This document shows, piece after piece, positions 8,554-16,259 of a stretch of 30,910 bases of DNA (positions are counted from its first letter, which is position 1; every line of letters begins with the position of its first letter). A program made the position numbers and the translations under genes. This DNA comes from Woeseia sp964560775 (GTDB lineage: Bacteria; Pseudomonadota; Gammaproteobacteria; Steroidobacterales; Woeseiaceae), in the NCBI GenBank assembly GCA_964560775.1, contig CAZLNH010000023.1, positions 1 to 30,910 on the forward strand, in the 5' to 3' direction. A model generated the notes under the pieces. The model had not been told where the DNA came from. It saw nothing but the letters and a program-made list of their open reading frames with translations, and searched no databases.

Positions 8554-9036
8554 TCAGCTGCGATGCTCCGTGCCTGATCGACTCTCTTTTCGCTTGCCCT
8601 GCGCGTACGACAGCGCCGGGTTGACGACACCCCGCCCGGCGATCGCCGTCCGGCCAAGCAACATCCGGAACAACATATCGTCCCGCGCCGTAAGCGTCAT
8701 TTCTGAGGACCATAACTGCCCACCCACCGCGATGGGCGTTTCGATGACGAACCGCTGTTCGCGATGGCCGCCGGAATCGGAGACGACACGTTCATCAATG
8801 ACGTCGGCTGTACAAACGATTACGCGGTCGGAATTCCGCTGTATTGGATGTATCTTGAAGCGCACGCGCAGCGCACCGCCGTCACGGTATCGCTCGACTT
8901 CGAAGGCGTGCAATGCCGAAGTACGGGCGCCGGTATCGACCTTGGCCTTGATACGACTTATTCCGAGCTCCGGTAGCCCGACCCACTCGCGCCAGCCAAG
9001 CGTCAGAAGTTCTTCCCGGGATTTTGGGCGGTCCAA
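8554..9036 (-). CDS. rimB: RimB-type retropepsin-like protease ('ATP-dependent zinc protease' family)
   Basis: The 160-residue product opens with the hallmark of this family, GWREWVGLPELGISRIKAKV followed directly by DTGARTSALHA, with the aspartic-protease-like Asp34-Thr35-Gly36. Later motifs include the family-typical GGHREQRFVIETP and a LLGRTAI turn with the ending seen in pepsin folds. The family is usually annotated as ATP-dependent zinc protease, but the motif is that of a retropepsin. In Pseudomonas, RimB is encoded with RimK and counteracts or tunes its glutamylation of ribosomal protein S6. The start is taken as TTG at 9036, which gives the family N-terminus and has AGAG a few bases upstream; no ATG lies near. 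It is the first gene of the three-gene rim operon. The gene symbol is by family and context. Confidence 0.82.
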   Translation of the reverse strand: MDRPKSREELLTLGWREWVGLPELGISRIKAKVDTGARTSALHAFEVERYRDGGALRVRFKIHPIQRNSDRVIVCTADVIDERVVSDSGGHREQRFVIETPIAVGGQLWSSEMTLTARDDMLFRMLLGRTAIAGRGVVNPALSYAQGKRKESRSGTEHRS

Positions 9037-9118
9037 GGGTATCTCTGTTCAATTAGTACGGCAGGTATGCTATCAGAGATAGGCAGAAACAGAGCGCTTT
9101 GACGGAGGAACAGGCCGG

Positions 9119-9310
9119 ATGTCGGAAATGCAGGTACTGTTTTACGACCCCGCGTCAGGATCGGTGCGGCATGGCGACATCGCCCTGATTGATGCGTGGC
9201 GACAAACACCGGCCTGCTGGAGCAGGCGCCATACCTTCAGGCGATTGCCGCCGGCACATTCCATTCATGCAGACGAGCCTCGATCCGCCGGGCATCCAGC
9301 GGACGGCTGA
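9119..9310 (+). pseudogene. Short frame with strong ribosome-binding site, probably the truncated 5' end of a lost gene
   Basis: An ATG at 9119 is preceded by GGAGGA at good spacing and lies divergent from rimB. The first 29 or so residues (MSEMQVLFYDPASGSVRHGD, then IALIDAWRQ) look like genuine protein. From memory they resemble the N-terminus of some CorA-type metal transporters, which I cannot verify. After about residue 32 the frame turns Arg/Pro/His-rich and runs antisense through the 3' end of the EAL gene at 9237, as an out-of-frame shadow would. The simplest reading is that a deletion removed the rest of a gene. A real 63-residue protein is possible but less likely. Confidence 0.35.
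9212..9227 (-). terminator. Small stem-loop downstream of the REC-EAL gene
   Basis: GCCTGC and GCAGGC flank a 4-base loop 10 bases beyond the stop codon of the REC-EAL gene. On the minus strand it is followed by CGGTGTTTGTC, which is not a proper T-tract, so it is at best a weak terminator or an RNA-end stabiliser. Confidence 0.3.
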
Positions 9311-10415
9311 TATAGCTGCCTTGTACCTTGTTGCATCCGATCCTGCCGACATACTGCAACGACCGTTGTGAATCGACGCCGTCCGCACACACGACGAGTC
9401 CGAGCTTCTGCCCCAGCAGTACGGTCGCTTCAACGATCGTGCGGGCTTCGCCACTGGTACGGCTCTCGATGACCAGCGATGGATCTATCTTGAGTTCGTC
9501 AAAATTCAGACGGAAAAGCTGTTCGACGGAGCAGTAGCCGGTTCCGAACTCGTCGATGGCGAGCCTGAAACCGAACCCTTTCAGGCGGCCGAGGACGTCA
9601 ATAGCCGATGCCGAATGGCATGCGGCAAGTGGCTCCGAAATTTCCAGCGTAAAGTCCGCCGGCTCGAGTTGCGCGGCACGCACACGATCATGCAGCCAGT
9701 CCGGGAACCTGGTATCGCGGATGGATGGAAGCGGGATGTTGATCGCTGCGCCAAGGTTGACCCGCGCCTGGCGCCACTCGCGCAACTGGCTGATGACCTG
9801 GTCAATCAGTGAGTTGGTCAGGGCCGGCATCAGTCCGCCGTCTTCCGCAAGCGGCAGAAAGTCGTCCGCCATCAGCGTATCGGCGTCATTGATACGCCAC
9901 GCTGGCAAGGCCTCGACTTCGTGTATCGGCCAGCCGTGGCGCTGGCGGAAGCACGCTTTCGGTTGGTAGTACGGCACAATCTGGGCGGATTCGAGGGCAC
10001 TCGCAAGATCCGTCAATGTCATGCCGGTGTGTGACTGTCGCGCCTTGCGGAGTTCATGACGCACGACGCTGGCCATTGTCGGCAAACGTTGGCTCGCAAT
10101 TACCGCAAGGCCAAGGAATTCGCCCAATTGCTTGGCGGTCTCCAGCGCGCGAACATTGGTTTCGCTGGCCAGGACAATCTGCGCGTCGCAGTTTTCATCG
10201 GCCATCGCCTTCAGGTGATCGAGACCGTCATTTCCCGCGGACTGGATATCGATCAGCACAACCGTTGGTGAAAAGACGGCCAGCGCCGCTGTGAAATCCT
10301 CGAGAGACTGCACGGTCTCGGTGACATAGCCCAGGCGCCGTCCCAGCCGCGTAAACTGGTGCGACGAGTCTTCCGCCCTGTCGGCGATCAGGAATCGATT
10401 AAGTCGTCTACTCAT
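9237..10415 (-). CDS. Response regulator with degenerate receiver and substituted EAL domain
   Basis: The 392-residue product has an N-terminal receiver-like domain (about 6-115) and a C-terminal EAL domain (about 135-388). The receiver keeps a phosphoacceptor-like Asp56 (VLIDIQ) but has SQRLP where the conserved Lys-Pro normally lies. The EAL domain keeps the EAL triplet (168-170), Asn226, Glu258 (TLEISE), Asp288, Lys309 and Gln365. However, the usual DDFGTG is DEFGTG (Glu289) and the usual AEGVE is ADGVD (Asp345, Asp348). Those acids bind metal or activate water in active cyclic di-GMP phosphodiesterases such as RocR, so activity may be weak or lost while c-di-GMP binding persists. The ATG is one base after the stop of the hybrid kinase gene, so the two form an operon and probably a cognate pair. 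Confidence 0.85.
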   Translation of the reverse strand: MSRRLNRFLIADRAEDSSHQFTRLGRRLGYVTETVQSLEDFTAALAVFSPTVVLIDIQSAGNDGLDHLKAMADENCDAQIVLASETNVRALETAKQLGEFLGLAVIASQRLPTMASVVRHELRKARQSHTGMTLTDLASALESAQIVPYYQPKACFRQRHGWPIHEVEALPAWRINDADTLMADDFLPLAEDGGLMPALTNSLIDQVISQLREWRQARVNLGAAINIPLPSIRDTRFPDWLHDRVRAAQLEPADFTLEISEPLAACHSASAIDVLGRLKGFGFRLAIDEFGTGYCSVEQLFRLNFDELKIDPSLVIESRTSGEARTIVEATVLLGQKLGLVVCADGVDSQRSLQYVGRIGCNKVQGSYISRPLDARRIEARLHEWNVPAAIA

Positions 10416-10416
10416 T

Positions 10417-12957
10417 TCAATCTACCCGCTGATTATTTATTGGCTGGCGATCAAGGATTGCGCGAACCCGCTGTGCCAGCTCCTCTTTCCGGAATGGTTT
10501 TGGAATAAATGAGATGCCGTCACCGCGATCGAGTTCCGCGGCCGACATGTCACTGCCCGAAGTCAATAGTACTTTCAGATGTGGCCAGCGCGCGTGGGCC
10601 ATCGCCGCAAGTTCGATGCCGGACACGCGCGGCATGTTCAGGTCCGACAAGAGTAATTCCACGGATTCCGTCTGCATCAGGTGCAGCGCAGCCTGGCCGT
10701 TCGGCGCGACGCTGACGGTGTAACCGAGGCTGCGCAGCAGGCCGGACGTTGCCCTGCGTACGGCGGCGTCATCGTCAACGACGAGTATCCGTTCTGCGCC
10801 ACGAGCCGCCGGCTTGGCTTCAGTCGCGACCGCATTGCTGCCGTTGGTGTGACGCGGCAGATAAATCCGTATCTCGGTGGCCCCGGCGGACAGGTGAAGA
10901 CCGCCACCAACACTCTCGATGAACGCCTGCACCGCACTTAGCCCGAAACTGTTGCCCGGGACTGCGCCGATCTCCTGTCGGGACATATGGCCCGAGTCTG
11001 ACCTGCCGACGGATGCAGCGCGAGGATCGGTGCACGTGATGCGTATGCGGACCGTATCGATGTCTGGTTTCACCGCAGCCGGACACCGTGCGTCATCGCC
11101 CGCCGGGCAGTTCGACGTAATCACTGAAATGCGTCCGCACGGCTTCCATGCTCCGCGCGCCTCGTGCACGTGCATGATCAGTTGCAACAGTGCCTCCTCG
11201 AGCTGATCCGGGCTGCTTTGGACCAGCCATAGATCCTGCTCGAGGTCGCATTGGTAATCGACCGCTTCACTGACCGCGCTGCGAACAACAGGCTCGATAT
11301 CGAGGAGCAGGCCATTGACATTGACCGACTCGACCTGCGATCCCTGTTCGCCGGAAAAAGTAACAAGCCGGCGCACCAGGTCGGAGCCGCGGCGGCAGGC
11401 GTCCCTTGCCGAGTTCAGATAGTTGCGAGCGGAGTCATCGGTCAACAGGTCATCGACCATGTCGAGATTGCCTCCCATGACCGTCAACAAATTATTAAAG
11501 TCGTGCGCAATGCCGTCGGTCAGTTGCACGACTGTCTGCAGCCGATGCATGCGTCGTAGTTCCGCTTCTGTCTCGAGGCGCTCGGTGACGTCGCGCGAGT
11601 TGATGACAGCCCGAAGTTCCTTTTGGGCCGTCAGGTAAGCGGTGCCTACGGCTTCAAGGTGGCGCAGCGACCCGTCCTCTGCATGAACCCGACAAACAAA
11701 GCGTTTTGGCGTACCGGGCCGCGCGAAGCCCTGCCGGACCAGCGACCGAACCTCACTGACGTCGTCTTCGTGCATGTGGTGGAAAAAGTCACCGCCGAGT
11801 TGTTTGTGCGGCGGCACACCTGTTACCTGCGAGCTCGACGGACTGTTGTAGATGATCGTGCCAGCCGCATCAATGACACTGATGATGTCGCGGGAGTTTT
11901 CCGCCAGGGCACGGAAATGCTGTTCACTCTCAAGCAGAGCCGCACGGGCTTTGAGCAAATCGCTGATATCCGACATTGAGCTTTCGTAGACAACTTCCGC
12001 GCCGGAATTGTCAGTAATGGAACGGATATTGGCCAGAACCGTAATGACATTGCCGTCACGGCGGCGCAGGTCCAGTTCAACGTTGCGCGCCTCGCCGTAC
12101 TGTTCCAGCAGCGCCTGGATCTGCGTTCGCTGCTCGGCGTTCTGGTAGAACCGGTGTGTATTGGCGAGTTCCAGCAATTCCTCGCGCGACTCGTAACCGA
12201 GCATTTTTACCAGTGCCGCGTTGGCGGCGAGCAGCACGCCGTCCGGACGACTACGGCATACACCGTCCAGTATGTTGTCGAACAGCGCCCGGTACTGCAT
12301 TTCCGAGCGTCGCAGAGCTTTCTCCGCAACGACGCGGTCTGTCGTCTCCTCCATGGAAATGACATGACACACGTCATCACCGCCCGACAACGCCGTCACG
12401 CGCACTTGTGCCGGAAATTCCCGGTTCCCGTACGTGCGCAGGCGGATTGCCACACTGTCGCCTTCAACGAATGCGCCTTCATTCAGCATGGTGGTAAACG
12501 ATCGGCCGGCTACGGCGAGAGGGCCAGGGCCCACGGCGACAAACCGGTCGACAGGCTGCCCGATCAGTTGTCCCGCGCTGGTATCCAGCAACGCCGCCGC
12601 CGACGGACCGGCCTCAACGATCCGACCTTCGCTGTCAAGGGTCAGCACGGTAGCGAACGACGAGGCGAGTAGCGCCTGGTACTTCTCCTCGCAGTGTTGC
12701 AGGCGATCCGACGTGCGCACCGCGCGCCGCCGCCGGTGCGCCAAGGCGCCCCCTAGCAACGCGCCTGCGGCAGCGAGACCAACGGCTACCAGGAGTCGCG
12801 ATGAAAAATGGCTGCCGTCCGGCATCAGGGCGTGCAGCAGGCCCGCGTTCGATGACCAAAGCACGCTGCCGGTGTCCAGCAACCAGAAACCGGACGCAAA
12901 CGCACTCCCCGTCCAGAATGCGGTAGCCCGGGTGTCGCTTGTCGTTGAATAGGCCAT
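10417..12957 (-). CDS. Membrane hybrid sensor kinase with three PAS domains, degenerate ATPase domain and C-terminal receiver
   Basis: The 846-residue protein has one clear membrane helix (about 54-73) before an Arg-rich stop-transfer, and a possible weaker hydrophobic stretch near 15-30. Three PAS domains follow (about 90-205, 215-335, 343-460), then a phosphoacceptor helix with GIAHDFNN (His485), a catalytic ATPase-like domain (about 575-702) and a receiver (about 722-835) with acidic residues 728-730, phosphoacceptor Asp772 and Lys820. The ATPase domain is odd. The N-box, usually N-A-R-D-A, reads HVHEA (596-600), losing the Mg-binding Asn. The G1 region keeps Asp644 but has DPRAAS in place of DxGxGM. 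Only the G2-like GNSFGLSAV looks normal. It may be a poor or dead kinase acting as a scaffold, phosphatase or phosphotransfer partner. It is transcribed with the REC-EAL gene. Confidence 0.88.
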   Translation of the reverse strand: MAYSTTSDTRATAFWTGSAFASGFWLLDTGSVLWSSNAGLLHALMPDGSHFSSRLLVAVGLAAAGALLGGALAHRRRRAVRTSDRLQHCEEKYQALLASSFATVLTLDSEGRIVEAGPSAAALLDTSAGQLIGQPVDRFVAVGPGPLAVAGRSFTTMLNEGAFVEGDSVAIRLRTYGNREFPAQVRVTALSGGDDVCHVISMEETTDRVVAEKALRRSEMQYRALFDNILDGVCRSRPDGVLLAANAALVKMLGYESREELLELANTHRFYQNAEQRTQIQALLEQYGEARNVELDLRRRDGNVITVLANIRSITDNSGAEVVYESSMSDISDLLKARAALLESEQHFRALAENSRDIISVIDAAGTIIYNSPSSSQVTGVPPHKQLGGDFFHHMHEDDVSEVRSLVRQGFARPGTPKRFVCRVHAEDGSLRHLEAVGTAYLTAQKELRAVINSRDVTERLETEAELRRMHRLQTVVQLTDGIAHDFNNLLTVMGGNLDMVDDLLTDDSARNYLNSARDACRRGSDLVRRLVTFSGEQGSQVESVNVNGLLLDIEPVVRSAVSEAVDYQCDLEQDLWLVQSSPDQLEEALLQLIMHVHEARGAWKPCGRISVITSNCPAGDDARCPAAVKPDIDTVRIRITCTDPRAASVGRSDSGHMSRQEIGAVPGNSFGLSAVQAFIESVGGGLHLSAGATEIRIYLPRHTNGSNAVATEAKPAARGAERILVVDDDAAVRRATSGLLRSLGYTVSVAPNGQAALHLMQTESVELLLSDLNMPRVSGIELAAMAHARWPHLKVLLTSGSDMSAAELDRGDGISFIPKPFRKEELAQRVRAILDRQPINNQRVD

Positions 12958-13063
12958 CTGGTCCCTGGCGGCGGCGGACGGACATGCATTTGATGCGGGA
13001 ATCGGCCCACGGGACGGATCGCCGCATATGGGCCGATAATTAAACCCCGGGCGGGGAATGACT

Positions 13064-13110
13064 GTAATAGGGAATCCGCTGATTTGCGGGCTCGAAATAC
13101 CCTACTTTAC
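13064..13110. promoter_or_regulatory. Imperfect dyad upstream of the hybrid kinase gene
   Basis: GTAATAGGG at 13064-13072 faces CCCTACTTTAC at 13100-13110, whose reverse complement is GTAAAGTAGGG. The arms differ by a 2-base insertion. The dyad lies 110-150 bases upstream of the hybrid kinase start and about 100 bases downstream of the LuxR-type regulator gene, so it could be a binding site for that regulator. This is a suggestion from symmetry and position only. The rest of 12958-13122 holds no gene and no convincing -35/-10 pair. Confidence 0.25.
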
Positions 13111-13122
13111 TTGCTGCTGCCC

Positions 13123-13202
13123 GGATTATTCATGAACGGCACGGAGGTCGGGGCGGAGGGCGCCTTCGCCTACCACCAAAGCCAAGCGTTCATGAATAAT
13201 CC
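13123..13202. repeat. Palindromic interspersed element, copy A (80 bp)
   Basis: It is bounded by perfect 16-base inverted repeats, GGATTATTCATGAACG at 13123-13138 and its complement at 13187-13202. Inside, GGCGGAGG (13152-13159) can pair with CCTTCGCC (13163-13170) through one G-T pair, so the whole element can fold into one long hairpin. It starts 3 bases beyond the stop codon of the LuxR-type regulator gene. The ends are identical to those of copy B at 27290-27383, and the inner GGGGCGGAGG, GCCTTCGCC and ACCACC words are shared. There is no room for a transposase, so it would be a non-autonomous, REPIN- or MITE-like element. Confidence 0.8.
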
Positions 13203-13205
13203 TGA

Positions 13206-13859
13206 CTAACGATCGGCGGACACGAGCCCGGTGCGGATTGCGTACTTGGTCAGCGCCGCGACGCTGTCGAGATTGAGTTTTGACATGATCTGGCGCCGAT
13301 GCGTCTCGATGGTCTTTGCGCTGACGTGCAGAGTCGCTGCAATTTCACTGGTCTTTCTGCCTTCGGCGAGCAATTGCAGGACTTCGCGTTCCCGCCCGGT
13401 CAGGAGGTCGGCTGCTCCGGCCGGCTGCTGGCTGGCGAGGTGCTTAAGCTGACCTACGACGACATCAGCGACCCCTTCGCCCAGGTAGACGGTATCCCGC
13501 ATGACGGCCTCGATGGCCGCGGCAATCTCCTCGAATGCCGACTCCTTGCGCACGTAGGCCAGCGCACCGGCCTGCAGCATCCCGGACACGTAATTGCTGT
13601 CCGCGTGCATCGACAACGCGATGACTCGCGCGTCGGGAATGGCTGCCACGATTTGCCGGGTCGCGTCGACGCCGTTCAATGCCGGCATGGCAACGTCCAT
13701 GATGATGACATCGGGCCTGAGTGCACGGGCCATGGAGACCGCATCGCGCCCGTCACTGGCGGTTCCAATCACCGTGAATCGCGGCGGCTGGTTCAAAAGC
13801 GCGCTCAGTCCGTCCCGGACCACCTGGTGATCATCGGCGATCAGCACACGCACCGTCAT
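13206..13859 (-). CDS. NarL/LuxR-family response regulator
   Basis: The 217-residue product has a canonical receiver domain (about 3-120) with Asp9-Asp10, phosphoacceptor Asp55 (IIMDVAMP), Ser83 and Lys105, and a C-terminal LuxR-type helix-turn-helix (about 150-212) with LTGREREVLQLLAEG and VSAKTIETHRRQIMSKL. It should bind DNA as a phosphorylated dimer. Its ATG overlaps the TGA of the MASE1 kinase gene by 4 bases (ATGA), so kinase and regulator are a coupled two-component pair. The target genes are unknown; the hybrid kinase operon downstream is the nearest candidate. It ends in TAG, three bases before a palindromic repeat. Confidence 0.93.
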   Translation of the reverse strand: MTVRVLIADDHQVVRDGLSALLNQPPRFTVIGTASDGRDAVSMARALRPDVIIMDVAMPALNGVDATRQIVAAIPDARVIALSMHADSNYVSGMLQAGALAYVRKESAFEEIAAAIEAVMRDTVYLGEGVADVVVGQLKHLASQQPAGAADLLTGREREVLQLLAEGRKTSEIAATLHVSAKTIETHRRQIMSKLNLDSVAALTKYAIRTGLVSADR

Positions 13860-16057
13860 GCCGGGCCCTCCTCCGCCGGCCGTGGCGCGGAGAATTCGAT
13901 CCGGGTGCCGATGCCGCGCGATGACTCGATCCTGATGGCGCCGCCCATCAACTTGATGCCTTCCCGCACACTGAATATGCCGAATCCCCTGTAACCCACT
14001 CCATCATGTTGCTGCAGACCATCCTTGAAACCGATGCCATCGTCCTGAACGACAAATCTCACCCGGTCCCGATGCCAATCGACGTGTATGGACACCGATT
14101 CAGCCTCTGCGTGTTTCGCCACGTTCGTCAGCAGTTCGCGCACTACCCGATACAGCTCGACCTTGAGATCATCCGGGGGTTCCCACGGCGTGCCGCTCTG
14201 GCTGACCTCGCATCGAATGCTGTTGGCAGGCTCAAACCGGTCAGCCAGCGATTTCAGGGCAGCCACAAGCCCCAGCTCATAGAGTATCGCCGGGCTCAGG
14301 TCGGAAATAATGACGCGGGTGCTGCGCAACGCCGAATCGATCAACGTACGGGTCTCGCGCAGTGCGTCCTCGTCGTGCCGGCCGGCCGCGAGAACTTTGC
14401 CGAGCGTAATGCGTGCCACTGCCAGGTTCTGGCCGATGCTGTCGTGCACGTCGACGGCCGCGCGGCGCCGCGTACGTTCCTCGCTCAGCGATATCTCTCT
14501 CGCCATCGAGCTCAGTTTTTGCTGGTAGTCCGAGACCTCTCGCTCCGCATTCAGCCGTTGCAGAATGTTCGCGAACAACTGACTGGCAAGATAGAGCAAC
14601 GCGAGCGAGTCCTGGCCACGGTGCTCGTGGCCATCGCGCCATTCGAGGCCAATACACCCGGACAATGCGCTATTGGAAAACAGCCCCAGGTAAACATGCG
14701 ACGTGCACACCTGTTCTGCTGCATCAAGTTCACCGGATTTTATGTCTGCGTCGCAGGCTACGTAGCCGTGCTGCTCGAGTATTGGTCGCACGCCTTCCGG
14801 GTCGGCACGCGACAATACAGCCTCACTGCCGGTACCGTCGGCATACCAGACGTGCGTCGCAACCAGGTGTTGCTGGTCCCCTGCGGCCTGAAACAGCAGG
14901 CACCGGTCGGCATCGGCAAAATCTGCGATTTCCCTGAGCGCCAGGCGAATGGCATCGTCGAGGCCGCTGCTGTTGGCCCGCAATAAGGCATTCGACAGGT
15001 TGACGAGCAACCGTTCGAGACCTTCGCGTGCCGCGAGCTGCTGCTCGGCCCGCTCGCGCTCCAGCATCAGGAACGCGAGCAGGAGGATGATCTGCGTCAC
15101 CGTAACGAGGAAGATCTGCGTGCCGGCAATCGCTTCCAGTAAACCGGCATCACCGAAAGCCAGCGGCCCGATATCATTGCTCGCCCCCCAAACTACGGCG
15201 GTGACAAGGATGAAAAGGCCGGCACCCACCACCGGGTATTCGAAGCGCAGTGCGGCCCAAACGAGCGGCACCGCCGTAATGATAGCCAGTGCTCCGGGTA
15301 TACCGCCGATTGGTGCCGCTCCGGCATCGGGCGTACTGGCCAGCATGTAAAGTATGCCGAGCGCGACAGCGCCAAACAGCAGGTATTCCGCTGCGTGCGC
15401 AACCCGTCGCGTTACCCGGATCTGTGGCAGCAACCACCAGATGACGAGCGGCGCAACGATCGCGAGCCCCAGGTAATCACCAACCATCCAGGTCCGGACA
15501 TTGATCCAGAAACCAGCTTGATCGCCGCCTGCCCACAATGCACCGGCGCCACCAAGGCCACCGGCCGTGCTGCTCGCGACGCCGGCAACGGTGACGGCAA
15601 TCATAAGGTAAAGCGGTCGGGCCAGCCGGAAGGATTGCTCGAGCGGTTTCGCGATCAGTTGCGCGAAGATTACAGCCTCGACAAGGCCTACCGCACCGAA
15701 TGCCAGCGACATCGACCATGGATTGGTATCAAAGACCAGTAAGTCTACGCCGACCCGCCCGGCAAACGAGCCGGCGATCCAGAGGGGCCAGGTTCGGAGC
15801 GGCGTTGCGCTCAGCATGCCGGCAAGCAAGCCTGCGGCCGGCCAGAAGGTCACGAAATCGCCGATTGTGCGGGCCAGCACGAAGCCAGTTGCCGTAAACG
15901 CCGCATAGAGCAACGTAAACGACACAGTAAGCAACAGTACATACAATGTTTCGTCGCGCCAGTAACCGGGCCGGTCCAGTGCGGCGAAACCGAACCTCAG
16001 CTGGTTTGGCTTAAGCGCATGATTTGACATTTCGCGCAAGGATGGCTCCATAGGCAT
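13856..16057 (-). CDS. MASE1-GAF sensor histidine kinase (HisKA_3 type)
   Basis: The 733-residue sensor begins with a multi-helix membrane region (about 35-332) matching MASE1, with FVTFWPAAGL and WMVGDYLGL motifs. A GAF-like domain (about 345-500), a short coiled coil and a HisKA_3 dimerisation helix follow, with DVHDSIGQNLA (His538). The ATPase domain is intact: the N-box Asn645 lies in ELLTNVAKHA, the G1 motif is DDGIGF (from 672) and the G2 region is GYRGFGIFSVRE. This is the NarX/UhpB-like kinase layout that pairs with LuxR-type regulators, and the next gene is one. The ligand is unknown. The start is uncertain: ATGs at 16057, 16051 and 16030 are in frame and none has a strong Shine-Dalgarno. 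Confidence 0.92.
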   Translation of the reverse strand: MPMEPSLREMSNHALKPNQLRFGFAALDRPGYWRDETLYVLLLTVSFTLLYAAFTATGFVLARTIGDFVTFWPAAGLLAGMLSATPLRTWPLWIAGSFAGRVGVDLLVFDTNPWSMSLAFGAVGLVEAVIFAQLIAKPLEQSFRLARPLYLMIAVTVAGVASSTAGGLGGAGALWAGGDQAGFWINVRTWMVGDYLGLAIVAPLVIWWLLPQIRVTRRVAHAAEYLLFGAVALGILYMLASTPDAGAAPIGGIPGALAIITAVPLVWAALRFEYPVVGAGLFILVTAVVWGASNDIGPLAFGDAGLLEAIAGTQIFLVTVTQIILLLAFLMLERERAEQQLAAREGLERLLVNLSNALLRANSSGLDDAIRLALREIADFADADRCLLFQAAGDQQHLVATHVWYADGTGSEAVLSRADPEGVRPILEQHGYVACDADIKSGELDAAEQVCTSHVYLGLFSNSALSGCIGLEWRDGHEHRGQDSLALLYLASQLFANILQRLNAEREVSDYQQKLSSMAREISLSEERTRRRAAVDVHDSIGQNLAVARITLGKVLAAGRHDEDALRETRTLIDSALRSTRVIISDLSPAILYELGLVAALKSLADRFEPANSIRCEVSQSGTPWEPPDDLKVELYRVVRELLTNVAKHAEAESVSIHVDWHRDRVRFVVQDDGIGFKDGLQQHDGVGYRGFGIFSVREGIKLMGGAIRIESSRGIGTRIEFSAPRPAEEGPA

Positions 16058-16130
16058 GATGACGAGGGGTCGATTGCGGAGCCGGACAACGCGACCCGCT
16101 GCCGGTTTGCAAAGTTACCATCCGGCTGGT

Positions 16131-16154
16131 GGCGTGCCGCGAGCGGCGCACGCC
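16131..16154. other. GC-rich stem-loop in the divergent intergenic region
   Basis: GGCGTGCCGC and GCGGCGCACGCC can pair with a 2-base bulge and a very short loop. It lies between the divergent MASE1 kinase and hpt genes, just upstream of the hpt promoter candidate. It may be part of the kinase's control region; no function can be assigned. Confidence 0.35.
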
Positions 16155-16174
16155 GGTAACCCGTAAATTTTCGG

Positions 16175-16180
16175 TATAGT
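16175..16180 (+). promoter_or_regulatory. Candidate -10 element (TATAGT) for hpt
   Basis: TATAGT lies 80 bases upstream of the hpt start in an AT-rich patch (TAAATTTTCGGTATAGT) that stands out from the GC-rich surroundings. The matching -35 position (around 16152-16157) has no good hexamer, so this is a promoter candidate on -10 similarity alone. Confidence 0.4.
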
Positions 16181-16259
16181 GGCGTCCGCAGCGGACTGGC
16201 ACAATAGCAACGCTTGCCGATTGTGACGGCCATCACTCCAGGACGGTGGAATTCATATC

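Noticed and set aside
13045..13056. CCCCGGGCGGGG as a terminator or operator
   Set aside because: Only a 4-base stem around a 4-base loop with no T-tract; such runs are expected in GC-rich DNA.
14006..14986. 326-codon plus-strand frame inside the MASE1 kinase gene
   Set aside because: Antisense to intact kinase motifs (His538, N- and G-boxes) and with no plausible start signal.
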